A stretch of 64,000 bases of DNA from Cichorium intybus (lineage: Eukaryota > Streptophyta > Magnoliopsida > Asterales > Asteraceae): positions 86,791,384 through 86,855,383 of the forward strand of contig CM042010.1 in assembly GCA_023525715.1 (NCBI GenBank), written 5' to 3'. Position 1 is the stretch's first letter. Each line of letters begins with the position of its first letter. The translations under genes and the position numbers were made by a program. The notes under the pieces were generated by a model. The model was not told the origin of the DNA. It made no database searches and worked only from the letters and a program-made list of their open reading frames with translations. Below, one piece after another: positions 1 through 9,661 of the stretch.

Positions 1-599
1 ATTTTCGATGATGGTAAATATTTCATCTTGCAATTACAAACGCGGTTAGATCTACTGTATGTTGAATCCCTTCATCTGTTTCATCGCCGTCGTTTACCTC
101 CCCTGCTCCACCATCACCGCTGATGCCATTTATTCCTCCTCCTCGTCGTCGGCCTCCAATATCTGCTTTCTCCGGTAAGACTTCCTCCGTGCACCAGCTT
201 TGTATCGTGTTTATCTGATTTCTATTGTGTGTCTGATTTCTATCGTGTGTATATGATGGCTGATTTCTAGCGTGTGTATCTGATCTCTATCTGCTTTCTA
301 TCAGATATCTATCGTGTGTATCTGCTTTCTCCGATAAGCCCGATTTAGTTTTTTTGTTTACAGATTTCGGATTTCTATCTGATTTCAGATTCAGTTTTGT
401 GTGTATCTGTCTAATTTCTAATTTCTCTGATTTGTTCATGGCTGATTTCTATCTAATTTCTATCTGTCTAATTTCTAATTTCTCGATTACTGCAGGTTGC
501 AGGTTCGATGATGGCTCGACTTGCGGTTATTGGTTTCTCACTTTTCCCTTTACTTGTTCCTGAATACTTCATGAACACCACCATATTCAATTAAGGTTA
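1..599. other. Unassigned pyrimidine-rich region with imperfect TCTGATTTCTATC repeats
   Basis: No gene is recognised here. Positions 60-180 are rich in CCTCC and TCGTCG words and look like plant 5' UTR or coding sequence, but no frame is convincing. From about 215 to 490 the words TCTGATTTCTATC and GTGTGTATCTG recur with variable spacing, an imperfect short tandem repeat. Confidence 0.4.
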
Positions 600-860
600 T
601 CATTCCAATTAGAGGTTATGATTTTCGAATTACAGGTTGTTATCGATTGTAATTACATGGCTTTAATCTCCACTTGACAATTACAGGTTATGATTCCAAT
701 TACAGATTATGAAAGTGCATGGCTTTAATTCTCGATTGCAATTACAGGTTATGACAATTACAGGTTATGAATGTACATGGCTTTAATTCTAGATTGCAAT
801 TACAGATTATGAAAGTACATGGCTTTAATTTTATATTGCAATTACAGGTTATGATTCCAA
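600..860. repeat. Imperfect tandem repeat (CATGGCTTTAAT / AATTACAGGTTATGA units)
   Basis: The word CATGGCTTTAAT occurs at about 656, 718, 776 and 818. Each copy is followed by a variant of GATTGCAATTACAG and GTTATGA. Unit length drifts between about 40 and 60 bp, so the array is old or degenerate. Confidence 0.6.
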
Positions 861-996
861 TAAAGATGCAATTTTGCAACCGAATAATCTTGATTCTGGA
901 GATGATAATCATGCTGAAACTTCATCCATTTTAATGATTGCTACCATGGATACACTCGGAAATCTTGTTCTTGGTAAGGGCAGTGTAAAGAAATGA
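850..996 (+). pseudogene. Possible 3'-terminal exon fragment, 48 codons, unknown product
   Basis: An open stretch of 48 codons ends in TGA at 994-996. It starts just after a potential splice acceptor (TTACAG at about 842-847). It encodes an acidic, Asn/Asp/Ser-rich segment and then a hydrophobic segment around ATMDTLGNLVLG. I do not recognise the protein. The upstream sequence is the tandem repeat, so this could be a captured exon end or chance. Confidence 0.2.
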
Positions 997-1103
997 AAGT
1001 AGAATGCTATGAAAAACAATTCAATAAAAGTAGGTTGCTATTTATCGTATTTAAACATTTATTAAGTATTCACCTTTTGATTGTAACTTTATTGGTCACA
1101 TGA

Positions 1104-1481
1104 ATGTGCATATGTGCATCTATGTGCATATGTGCATGCATGTGCATATGTGCATGCATGTGCATATGTGCATCTAAGTATATATGTGCATATGTGCATA
1201 TATGTATATGTATATGTTATGCTCGTTTCCTGGTATCATTTCCAAAAATCATTTACAAAAAGCTTCAAAGCATGCATATGTGTATATATGTATATGCATA
1301 TGTGCATATGTGCATATATGTATATGCATATGTGCATATGTGCATATATGTATATGCATATGTGCATATATGTATGTGCATATGTGCATGTAAGTGCATA
1401 TGTGCATATATGTATATGCATTTGTGCATATATATATGTACAAATGTGCATATCTGCATATATGTATGAATATAAGCATTT
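1104..1481. repeat. Alternating purine-pyrimidine repeat (ATGTGCAT / GTATATGCATAT)
   Basis: The stretch is built almost entirely from GCATATGT, ATGTGCAT and GTATATGC words. A unit of about 35 bp (gcatatgtgcatatatgtat) is repeated at 1290-1380. A short non-repeat interruption lies at about 1215-1270. Long open frames run through it on both strands, but they encode only Met/Cys/Ile/Tyr/His runs and are composition artefacts. The same word type continues at about 4266-4350, on the far side of the solo LTR. Confidence 0.85.
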
Positions 1482-1486
1482 TTATA
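1482..1486. repeat. Left target-site duplication TTATA of the solo LTR
   Basis: TTATA immediately precedes the TG that opens the LTR at 1487. The same five bases immediately follow the closing CA at 4260. Confidence 0.75.
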
Positions 1487-3402
1487 TGTCACACCCCCAA
1501 ACCACGATGGCGGAAACGTCTGAGGGTGGATGACTTCATGAACAGTATCACAACAACGTTTGTACAATAGTGATCAAAGCAAACGCATCCATCATATACA
1601 TAATGGTAAATGTTACAATAGTTCAAAAGATTGTATGTTTTGAATACAATTACAATATGATATCAAAATACATAGTATGACGCCATAGCGACCCATCGTC
1701 AAAGGTTGTAGTTACCCTATCAATTTCCTGAGAATACAAGTAGTTTGAAAGAGTGTCAACATTACGTTGGTGAGTTCATAAGATTTTTGTATGAGAAAAT
1801 CCATAATCCTTTTTCCTTGTAGAAAGATAGTGTTTGAAACCAGAAAATCCAATATTTTCTTATAAATGAGTAGTAGTCTTAAAACCCAAAGACCGAAAAT
1901 GTATAAGTATTTCTATACTTGAAAATAGTATTACGTAGTTTTATTGTTGTATGAAACCGTGTAAATAGATGTTTACTTGTAGACTAATCGTAGACTTAAT
2001 TCCATAAAACTCGTATATATAAGTAAACCGTACTTATATTTATATCTTTTATAAAATGTAGTTTTAATTCCCATAGAACCAGTGTATATAAGTAAAACCA
2101 TACTTATATTTGTAACTTGTAAAAATGTAGTTTTAATACCATAAAACTTGTATAAGGAATCTCTTTCATTGTAAAATGTAGTGTTGTACTCCAAGAAAAT
2201 CCAATATTTTCTTATGAATGTATTCAAGTCTTAAAAATTCAAAGACTAAAATGTATAGCATAGCTTGTAGTATAAAACCTTTGAAAATATATAATTCCAC
2301 GTAAACAATTTATAAAGTTGATTTCCCATGCGAGACGCCCTATAACCATACTCTGTGACCATGTAGGCCTGCTTCGACGTTCTTCAGGCGTCGGACTGTT
2401 ATGACATTTGTCACCTCAGACCCGTCGGTCTAGCTGTAGCTAGCAGCTCAGGTGCGGGGTTGTCAATCCCGTATAGATCTATACACAAATATCACGTTCT
2501 CTTACCGAGACTCTGGTTATAAATTTCAGGACTTATAGTATGTACTTAAATAAACACTGTGAAGACCCGTCTCACAAAAATGTATGTATCAATCAACTTG
2601 TTTACGTAAAGTTTGTATATGAAAAACCCTTGTATTTGCCCATTATCATTTTTCCCATGATAATATAGTAATGTATAATAATTATATATTTGTATATAAT
2701 TAATTATCTTGTTCTAACGGTTATAGTAACATTTGTAACCACAAACTATTCCTATAATAGTTTATTTTTAGTATTCTTGTCGTGAAAAGCATATATTTAC
2801 GAATATATGTGAAATAACTTATTTAAATGGTTATAAACAACATATTTTAGATATTTTCCATAATATTGGTGTAATAACTTGGTTATACTCTTTATTAATT
2901 CAAATATAATATTTCATGACTATCAAATAAAGAACGGCCAGGTAGAAGATCAAATGGGGAGGCAGGACCCTTTCAGCGTATAAGCCTTTCGGAAATCCAA
3001 CAACCTAGCCCAAATGATCGGCCTAGACACCGCTCTCGTAAGTAGATCATTCGATATTATATTTTGGAACTATAATTGAATTGTTGTCATAATGATGTTT
3101 ACAAAATTCACATTTTGTTTACTACTCTTACAAATGAGTATAAATAGCTATTTTTATAGTATAACTTGTATTCTCCCCCTTAAAAACTTGAATAAATATA
3201 AAAAGAAGGGGTATGAACTCACCTCAATGTCGACTAGAATCTTATCACCAATTGTTGTTAGATCGCCCGACTTTTCGTGCTTCTAACTCGAACTCACTAT
3301 ATGTATAACTGAAATATCTACTTCTAACGCTCATTCTTCGTATATCTCTCTATACGTATCGAAGAACTTGTTTGTGTGATTTGAATGACTAGAATGAGGC
3401 TA

Positions 3403-3410
3403 TATTTATA
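3403..3410 (-). promoter_or_regulatory. TATA box of the solo LTR
   Basis: The minus strand reads TATAAATA. It sits in the same relative place as the TATA boxes of the two Tekay LTRs (7670-7677 and 14745-14752), leftward of their common block in reading direction. Confidence 0.5.
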
Positions 3411-3808
3411 GTAGATTTATTTTCGTATTGCGGCCCTCAAGATACAGATATATGACTTTTATGGCTTTTAGAATTTGTTTATGACAAAACATACCCTTAA
3501 AATACTCTCTAAATAGATTTAATAGTTTTTATATAAAATAAATGATTTTTGGTTATTAAAATATAATCTACGAAAATCGTATTCTAATAATATCAACTTT
3601 TTAACTAGAAATCTTTAATGAATTAACGAAAGGGCATTAATTGTAAGTTTAATGAAAATATAGGGTTTAAATGAAAATACAATTTCATTTTAAAGAAAAA
3701 GAAAATATTAAATATAAAACTAATTTCAATAATATTACATTTTGACGTCAGGTTGTTCGTGTCGACGATACGGTGGCAAAGCCGTGTGTGTTTAAAGGCA
3801 TCATTTGA

Positions 3809-3811
<3 letters not shown>

Positions 3812-3884
<73 letters not shown>
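3812..3884. repeat. (TA)n microsatellite inside the solo LTR
   Basis: About 36 TA units without interruption. Length is likely to vary between alleles or to be unreliable in assembly. Confidence 0.95.
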
Positions 3885-3886
<2 letters not shown>

Positions 3887-4260
3887 CAAACGTCGCTTTC
3901 AAGTTAAATTAAACGTTTATTTATATTATAACTTTTTATACATAACGTTTGGTAAAAATATAACTATATATTTGGAACCGTCGTAATTTTATCTACGTTT
4001 TGATATAAAATTTGTAATATTCCGAAGAGTTTTAAATTTTTACCGTTCACTATTCACGTCGGTCACTATTCACGACGTAAATTTGTTTTTTTATATATAT
4101 ATTAAAAACATCTAGCTTAGCAGTGTTTGGTCGTATAATTGACTTGAATTAACATACTTAGTATTATAATATCAAATAATACATCGTAGAGATTATAAAA
4201 TTTACATTTCAATATATTGACTTGAGTTGACTTTCATTGACTAATTTGACAGTTGTCACA

Positions 4261-4265
4261 TTATA
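4261..4265. repeat. Right target-site duplication TTATA of the solo LTR
   Basis: The five bases after the LTR terminal CA are TTATA, identical to 1482-1486. Confidence 0.75.
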
Positions 4266-5127
4266 CATATGTCAATGTATGTATGTATATATGTGCATTT
4301 TGTGTCTGCTCATGCTCACATGTGCATATGTACATACGTGGGCATACATATGCATTTTTATGAAACTTTTTCAACATGCATTTTTATCCATTTTTATTAA
4401 AAATTTTGTAGATTTTGAAGACTTTGCCGAGTAATTCGAAGAAGTGAAGATAAACCGAAGACTATATGACAATTAAGGATGAACAAATGAAGATATTTAT
4501 GATTTTTTGTTTTATTGCTTTGTTTTCTATTTTATGGTTATATCGTATAAAATGAATATATGTTATTTTTATGTTGTTTTTTAATAAAATGGTTTTGCTT
4601 ATGCTTCGAGTTCCAATATTTTTGTGAATTTTATTTATTTTTATACTTTATGGTTGTATGACATCCGAACATTATGGAATATGGATATTTTGTTTGTTTT
4701 TTATGAAAATTTTTCGAATGTGTATATATGCATTTTTGGATAAATAATGCAAAACGTAAATATGCATATATGCATTTGGTTAAAAATTTATCATATCAGA
4801 AATCTGATTATAAAAGTAAAATCGAAAATCCAGTTTTTTTTAAAAAAAAATTAAAATTCTGATTTTTATAAAATTAGAAATCTGTTTTTTTTTTAATATT
4901 TTGAAAATCTATTTATATATATTTCGAAATTTCCTTATTTTTAAATTCAAAAATTTCATTTTTAGTAGCCTTAATTTTAGGAGATGGTTATTGATTGTTG
5001 CCAAAAATAAAAAAATTCAGAATTAAATGACATTTGTTAAATTACTAGCATGCCCTTTTATGATTCAACCAATCAGAAAGAGTTCTCTAGTTCTTATGAA
5101 AAAAAGGGTTCTCATTTGATCCTGACC
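4266..5127. other. AT-rich spacer, no gene seen
   Basis: The first 100 bases continue the ATGTGCATATGT repeat interrupted by the solo LTR. The rest is AT-rich with T and A homopolymers at 4840-4910 and no credible reading frame. Confidence 0.5.
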
Positions 5128-5318
5128 CTATGTATATATATGTATATATATGTATATGTATGTATATGTACATATATGTATATGTATATATATGTATATA
5201 TGTATGTATATATATATGTATATATGTATGTATATATATGTATATATATGTATATGTATATATATGTATATGTATGTATATGTACATATATGTATATGTA
5301 TATATATGTATATGATAG

Positions 5319-5400
<82 letters not shown>

Positions 5401-5444
5401 CTCTATACATGTATATACGTATATATATCTATATATATATATAC

Positions 5445-5496
<52 letters not shown>

Positions 5497-5514
5497 GTAT
5501 ATATATGTATGTAT
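5128..5514. repeat. Compound TATG/TATA microsatellite with a copied tip of the Tat LTR
   Basis: Positions 5128-5312 are GTATATATGTATATG-type repeats and 5327-5513 are mostly (AT)n. Between them 5313-5326 reads TGATAGCATGCCAT. This equals the first 14 bases of the Tat LTR at 15330 with one mismatch. The whole 5277-5326 segment matches 15294-15343. Confidence 0.85.
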
Positions 5515-5515
5515 A

Positions 5516-5752
5516 TCGTTGGAACATCTCAATAATGCGCTGATAATTAAGTGGCTTTGGCGATTTAAAACTGAGAATGATGCGTTCTGGGTTCAAATCT
5601 TAAAGAGCATTCATGGCAACAATGCAGGCATGGAAGATGGGACAGGTATAAGAACAGGACACACCTGGAGGAGAATAATTAATCTTGGTGTTGAGCTTAG
5701 GGCATGGGACCTGGACATACGTAAGATGTTTAAGAAAGAAGTGGGTAATGGC
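5516..5752 (+). pseudogene. LINE (L1-type) ORF2 C-terminal fragment
   Basis: An in-frame stretch contains LNNALIIKWLWRFKTEND, then VQILKSIHG, RRIINLGVEL and a terminal EVGNG. This is the typical region after the reverse transcriptase of plant L1-type LINEs, just before and within the zf-RVT segment (family consensus resembles KWxWRFxxExDxLW then VIxSIHG). Upstream RT and endonuclease are absent: the left edge is microsatellite. The right edge is cut at 5752, where chromovirus leader sequence begins. It is a fragment with no function of its own. Confidence 0.7.
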
Positions 5753-5848
5753 AAACGTCCTTCCAAAATTACTATATAGTACGGGCCCTGTACTATCTTC
5801 CACACCTATTCTTACTTGTACCAAACGTCCTTCCAAAATTACTATATA
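5752..5848 (-). repeat. Short direct duplication at the truncation point of the Tekay leader
   Basis: CAAACGTCCTTCC and the following ACTATATAGT occur at 5752-5780 and again at about 5820-5848. The corresponding right-hand copy (about 12881-12910) has the motif only once. It looks like filler made while the break was repaired. Confidence 0.6.
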
Positions 5849-6450
5849 GTCTCTTATTACTATATGGCCTTTTATATGGTTTGTACATTCAACACTTCTT
5901 TTTAGACTTCCTAGAGTTTCTTTATCATACTCGTGATAAAAGAGAAAAACGTTTGCTGATGCCATTAGGTAGTTTTGTTAACGCTTATTTCACACATAAT
6001 TTTAAGGATAAAATATACAGTTGAATAAGTAATCCTATCCTAATATCACCACCAAACAAGGAACAACTAATAAAGTCAGATAACTAATTCCAAAGCAAAC
6101 ATGCAATTCAAGCGTTCATTTAACTTTCTAACAGTATAAGCATAGTTTCAGTTGCACATAATTGTCATCATATAAGGCAATCAGACATCCTAAATCATGC
6201 AATTATAACATGCAATTCCTGAGTGAATCCTTAGAATACTCATTATCATATCAAGTTTCTAGCATATACATGAATGCAGATATTTTGAGAATCATTTACT
6301 CACTTAAGCTCCGGCTGACCGCACGCATCGCATTCCTTTTCTTTTTAAAATTTCTAACTTTTTTTTTGTAAAACTCTCAGTCCTCAGTTTGAGTTCAGAT
6401 TTACCCGAAAGTTTATCTAAATCCCTCAAACTAAGGCTCTGATACCAACT
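5779..6450 (-). mobile_element. Truncated second copy: PBS plus 5' leader of Tekay
   Basis: This stretch is nearly identical to 12837-13509. It includes a PBS, the 12-base complement of initiator tRNA-Met, at 6436-6447 with the same three-base AGT spacer from the LTR. It ends abruptly at 5779, next to filler and the LINE fragment. It carries no coding sequence. Confidence 0.75.
6436..6447 (-). promoter_or_regulatory. Primer binding site of the truncated second copy
   Basis: The minus strand reads TGGTATCAGAGC, complementary to the 3' end of plant initiator tRNA-Met. It lies three bases inside the LTR end at 6451. Confidence 0.8.
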
Positions 6451-6794
6451 TGTAACGCCCCAGATTTTCAAGTCAAATTTTTCTTTTTGAAAACCAAATA
6501 TTGATTTATAAATGAATATTTTACAAATAGAGAAATCAGCCATAGTATTGATTTTAGCAAAATACATATAGAAACTCATGTTCTTTATTCTTCACATAAA
6601 TTATTTATAAAGTAGCGGAAGTCTTGGAAATAGTGGAATGCGGTGCGTCAGGTTGGAGCCTTCCCTCTGTCTCTGCCATTATCTGAAAATGTTAAATATC
6701 AACGGGGTAAGCACAAAGCTTAGTGAGTTCCTCAAAATACCATACGATCCATCACATAACATACAACACATAATAACCATTCATATGTCTGTGA

Positions 6795-6940
6795 GACTCG
6801 CGGGCTATCCCTGTTCCGCCTGAAGACTCACGGGCAGTTCCCGTTCCGTCTTATCGCTCGCAGGCTTTTCCCGTTCTGTCTAATGACTCGCAGGCTATTC
6901 CCGTTCCGCCTATTGGCTTGCGGGCTATCCCGTTCCGTCC
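6795..6940. repeat. About five degenerate 30-bp repeats in the Tekay LTR
   Basis: Variants of GACTCGCGGGCTATTCCCGT followed by TCCG(C/T)C are repeated about five times at 29-31 bp spacing. The counterpart in the 5' LTR is 13854-13999. By position they lie downstream of the TATA box, in the transcribed R-U5 part. Confidence 0.7.
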
Positions 6941-7669
6941 ACAAACAATCATTATCATAGCAATAATTCATACAATTATCATAACAGGTAAGATCACCTT
7001 AGTCTAACATATCTTCCTTCCTACGCATGTAATATCACCTATAGTATAGTGAGAAGACTCACCTGATTAAAGTTGACTATATCGTTTATCTTTCTCGGCT
7101 TTGTATTTCCTTCAACTTTAACTGTTAACATAATAAGAAATCTATCATTCCTTAATCCTTAACTATATTATAGTCGCATCATTAAACCTTTCAATAACTC
7201 CAACATGATACTCCATGATTTATCAAGTAAAGAACGGCCAGGTAGAAGATTAGATGGGGTGGCAGGATCCTTTCAGCATTTTAGCCTTTCGGAAAATCCA
7301 ACAACCAGATCCCAAGTAATCGGCCTAGTCACCGTCCTCGTAAGTAAATCAATCGGTATTATTTTCGGAATTATAAATTGTTATAATAACAACATTTTAA
7401 GGTTTTTGTTTACTATTGTTAGAAATGAGTATAATATAACATATGTTATACTTATTAAATATTCTACTTCTTAATACAAAAACTATTTTACAATACCTAA
7501 TTAAGCTATAGAAAAGTTTGTAGTTACCTTATGACCAGTCATCGGAACCTATAACTTCTTCGTTAGGCTTTTAAGCTTCCTTCCGCTCACTTCTTACACT
7601 CTAGTGCTTAGAAACCTCTATATATTGTATTGATATTTGTAGGTGTGGTTTATGGGATGTTTTGGGGGG

Positions 7670-7677
7670 TATTTATA
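7670..7677 (-). promoter_or_regulatory. TATA box, Tekay 3' LTR
   Basis: The minus strand reads TATAAATA followed by a run of C. The same element is at 14745-14752 in the 5' LTR. Confidence 0.55.
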
Positions 7678-8215
7678 CTTGAATTCTTGAATAAAAAATG
7701 GCATGACACTTTTGACAAAAGATTTTAATAATATAACTTTGTTGAAATTAAAGCCCTTCTAGAATCAGTCTATTCAAGACTGGTTTAGCCGATCTTAAAC
7801 CCATTAAATTCACGTTTTTATTTGATATTTAGAAACTTCATCTCAATACCTTTTCAGGGATGTATGGTATGTATTTATACGATTTTTCTATAATTTATTA
7901 TGGTTTTTTGAAAACAGACTATCTAATCTGTCAATTCCAAACTACTTAGTGAAGATTGCATTTTTAACCATATATAATGCCACTTTCAAGCTTACAATTA
8001 TTTTTAAGAATTGTACTAGACTCAATTTTTAAACTTTGTACACTAGTTTGAGGTACAAACAATGTTCCTATAATTAATTATGATTTTTCTAAAAACATCA
8101 CAAAATGCTGATTTTCATATGAAATTGTAACTAAAGTTTTTCTTAGCTTTTTAACTACCAAAAATCATAGAATTCACAACAATTATAACTAAATGCAATA
8201 AATGGAATACAGGTC

Positions 8216-9661
8216 TTACAAGTCTCCCCCACTTCTCTGAAATTTGTCCTCAAAATTTGTATTCTCGAATAACTCGGGGTAATGTTCTCGCATCTCCCTC
8301 TCGGGCTCCCATGTGCATTCAGAGCCTTTTCGATGTTTCCATTGTACCTTCACCAGTACTACCACCTTATTACGCAAGGATTTTGTCTTTCTTTCTAAGA
8401 TAGCTATAGGACGCTCCACATAGTTCAGGCGCTCATCCACCTGAATGTCTTCTATTGGCTCGACAGCAGTTTCATCGGTTATACATTTCCTAAGTTGCGA
8501 AACATGGAAAGTGTTATGGATCCGACTGAGTTGTTCAGGAAATTCCAAATGGTAGGCTACCTTGCCCACACGCTCAATGATCTTATAGGGTCCAATATAT
8601 ATAGGACCCAACTTGCCTCTCTTTCGGAATCGAATAATACCCTTCCATGGTGATACCTTCAGAAGAACAAAGTCCCCAACTTGGAACTCCAAATCAGTAC
8701 GACGTTTATCCGCATAACTCTTTTGTCGACTCTGGGCAGTTTGTAACCTTTCTCGAACCTTCTGGATAAGTTCAGAAGTTTTAAGCACAACTTCAGTGCT
8801 TCCCAACACACGCTGACCAACTTCACCCCAACATACTGGCATTCTGCATTTCCTCCCGTAGAGCATCTCAAAGGGAGGCCTGCCAATACTTGCGAGATAA
8901 CTGTTGTTGTAAGAGAATTCAGCCAATGGCAGATATGTATCCCAGCTTCCTCCAAAGTCCATAACACATGCCCGCAACATATCTTCCAATGTCTGAATTG
9001 TACTCTCACTTTGACCATCTGTCTGAGGGTGATATGCAGTACTAAAATGGAGTCGACTGCCTAACTCCTCCTGAAATTTCCCCCAAAATCGAGAAGTAAA
9101 TCGAACATCTCGATCAGATACTATTGAAATAGGCATTCCATGACGGGTAATCACCTCTTTAATAAAGATGCTGGCCAGCTTCTGTGCCGTAGATGTTTCT
9201 TGAATCGGTATGAAATGAGCACTCTTAGTTAACCGATCCACGATAACCCAAATAGTGTCTGCATTTCGAGGAGTCTTTGGTAACTTAGTAATAAAATCCA
9301 TGGTGATATGCTCCCACTTCCATTCTGGAATCTCTAAAGGCTGAAGTTTACCATGGGGCTTTTGATGTTCAACTTTAACCTTTCGACAGGTTAAACATTT
9401 TTCCACATACCATGCCACATCTCTTTTCATTCCTGGCCACCAATAATCTTCTCGTAGATCTCTATACATCTTGGTGGCACCTGGATGAATAGAAAATTTT
9501 GATTTATGTGCCTTATCCAAGAGTATCTGTCTAATTCCACCATTCGTCGGCATCCAAATCCGATTATGTCGAGTCAATAGTCCTCGACTGTCTTTCACTA
9601 GTTGAGGAACTTGTCCTTTTATTCGTTCCTTATTTTGATTCTCAGGTTTAATTGCTTCACT
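8216..9661 (-). pseudogene. Tekay integrase with C-terminal chromodomain-like region
   Basis: This is the 3' third of pol; integrase joins the cDNA to chromosomal DNA. It is in the same frame as the RT part but separated from it by a TAG at 9662-9664. The HHCC zinc finger is visible (HKSKFSIHPG, then CLTC). The catalytic triad is visible as Asp in ITMDFI, Asp in VSDRDVRF and Glu in QSESTIQTLE. Near the C-terminus, IAILERKTKS followed by VKVQWKHRKGSECTWEPE is the chromodomain-like tail of chromoviruses. The stop codon TAA (8218-8216) lies inside the LTR as its bases 3-5, so the PPT is also coding. The domain itself has no internal stop. Confidence 0.85.
8221..8236 (-). promoter_or_regulatory. 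Polypurine tract, Tekay
   Basis: The minus strand reads AGAAGTGGGGGAGACT directly before the LTR TG. It would prime second-strand cDNA synthesis. It overlaps the last codons of the integrase frame. Confidence 0.8.

Larger units (their letters stand above)
1487..4260 (-). mobile_element. Solo LTR of a Tekay-like Ty3/gypsy chromovirus (2774 bp)
   Basis: The block opens with TGTCACACCCCC and closes with GTTGTCACA, and perfect TTATA duplications flank it. No internal gag or pol is present, so it is a solo LTR formed by LTR-LTR recombination. Orientation is minus. The internal block at 2926-3040 (AAAGAACGGCCAGGTAGAAG and following) matches the block at about 7222-7345 inside the Tekay LTR further right. 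The TATA box at 3403-3410 also reads on the minus strand. A pure (TA)n run at 3812-3884 has expanded inside it. What is seen: ends, TSD and the shared block. The lineage call is inferred from that shared block. Confidence 0.75.
6451..8220 (-). mobile_element. 3' LTR of the Tekay element (1770 bp)
   Basis: On the minus strand it opens TGTAAGACCT and closes GGGGCGTTACA, giving short inverted ends TGTAA/TTACA. It matches 13510-15293 along its full length with scattered substitutions. A 16-bp duplication at about 14311-14326 is present only in the other LTR. The TATA box is at 7670-7677. Five degenerate units of about 30 bp lie at 6795-6940. Confidence 0.85.

Noticed and set aside
1104..1533. Long open frames encoding Met/Cys/Ile/Tyr runs on both strands
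   Set aside because: They follow from the GCATATGT repeat lacking stop codons. There is no coding signal beyond composition.
5050..5535. Open frames of up to 209 codons through the microsatellite
   Set aside because: Tyr/Ile repeats from (TATA/TATG)n. Only the last about 78 codons (5516-5752) are real coding remnant (LINE).
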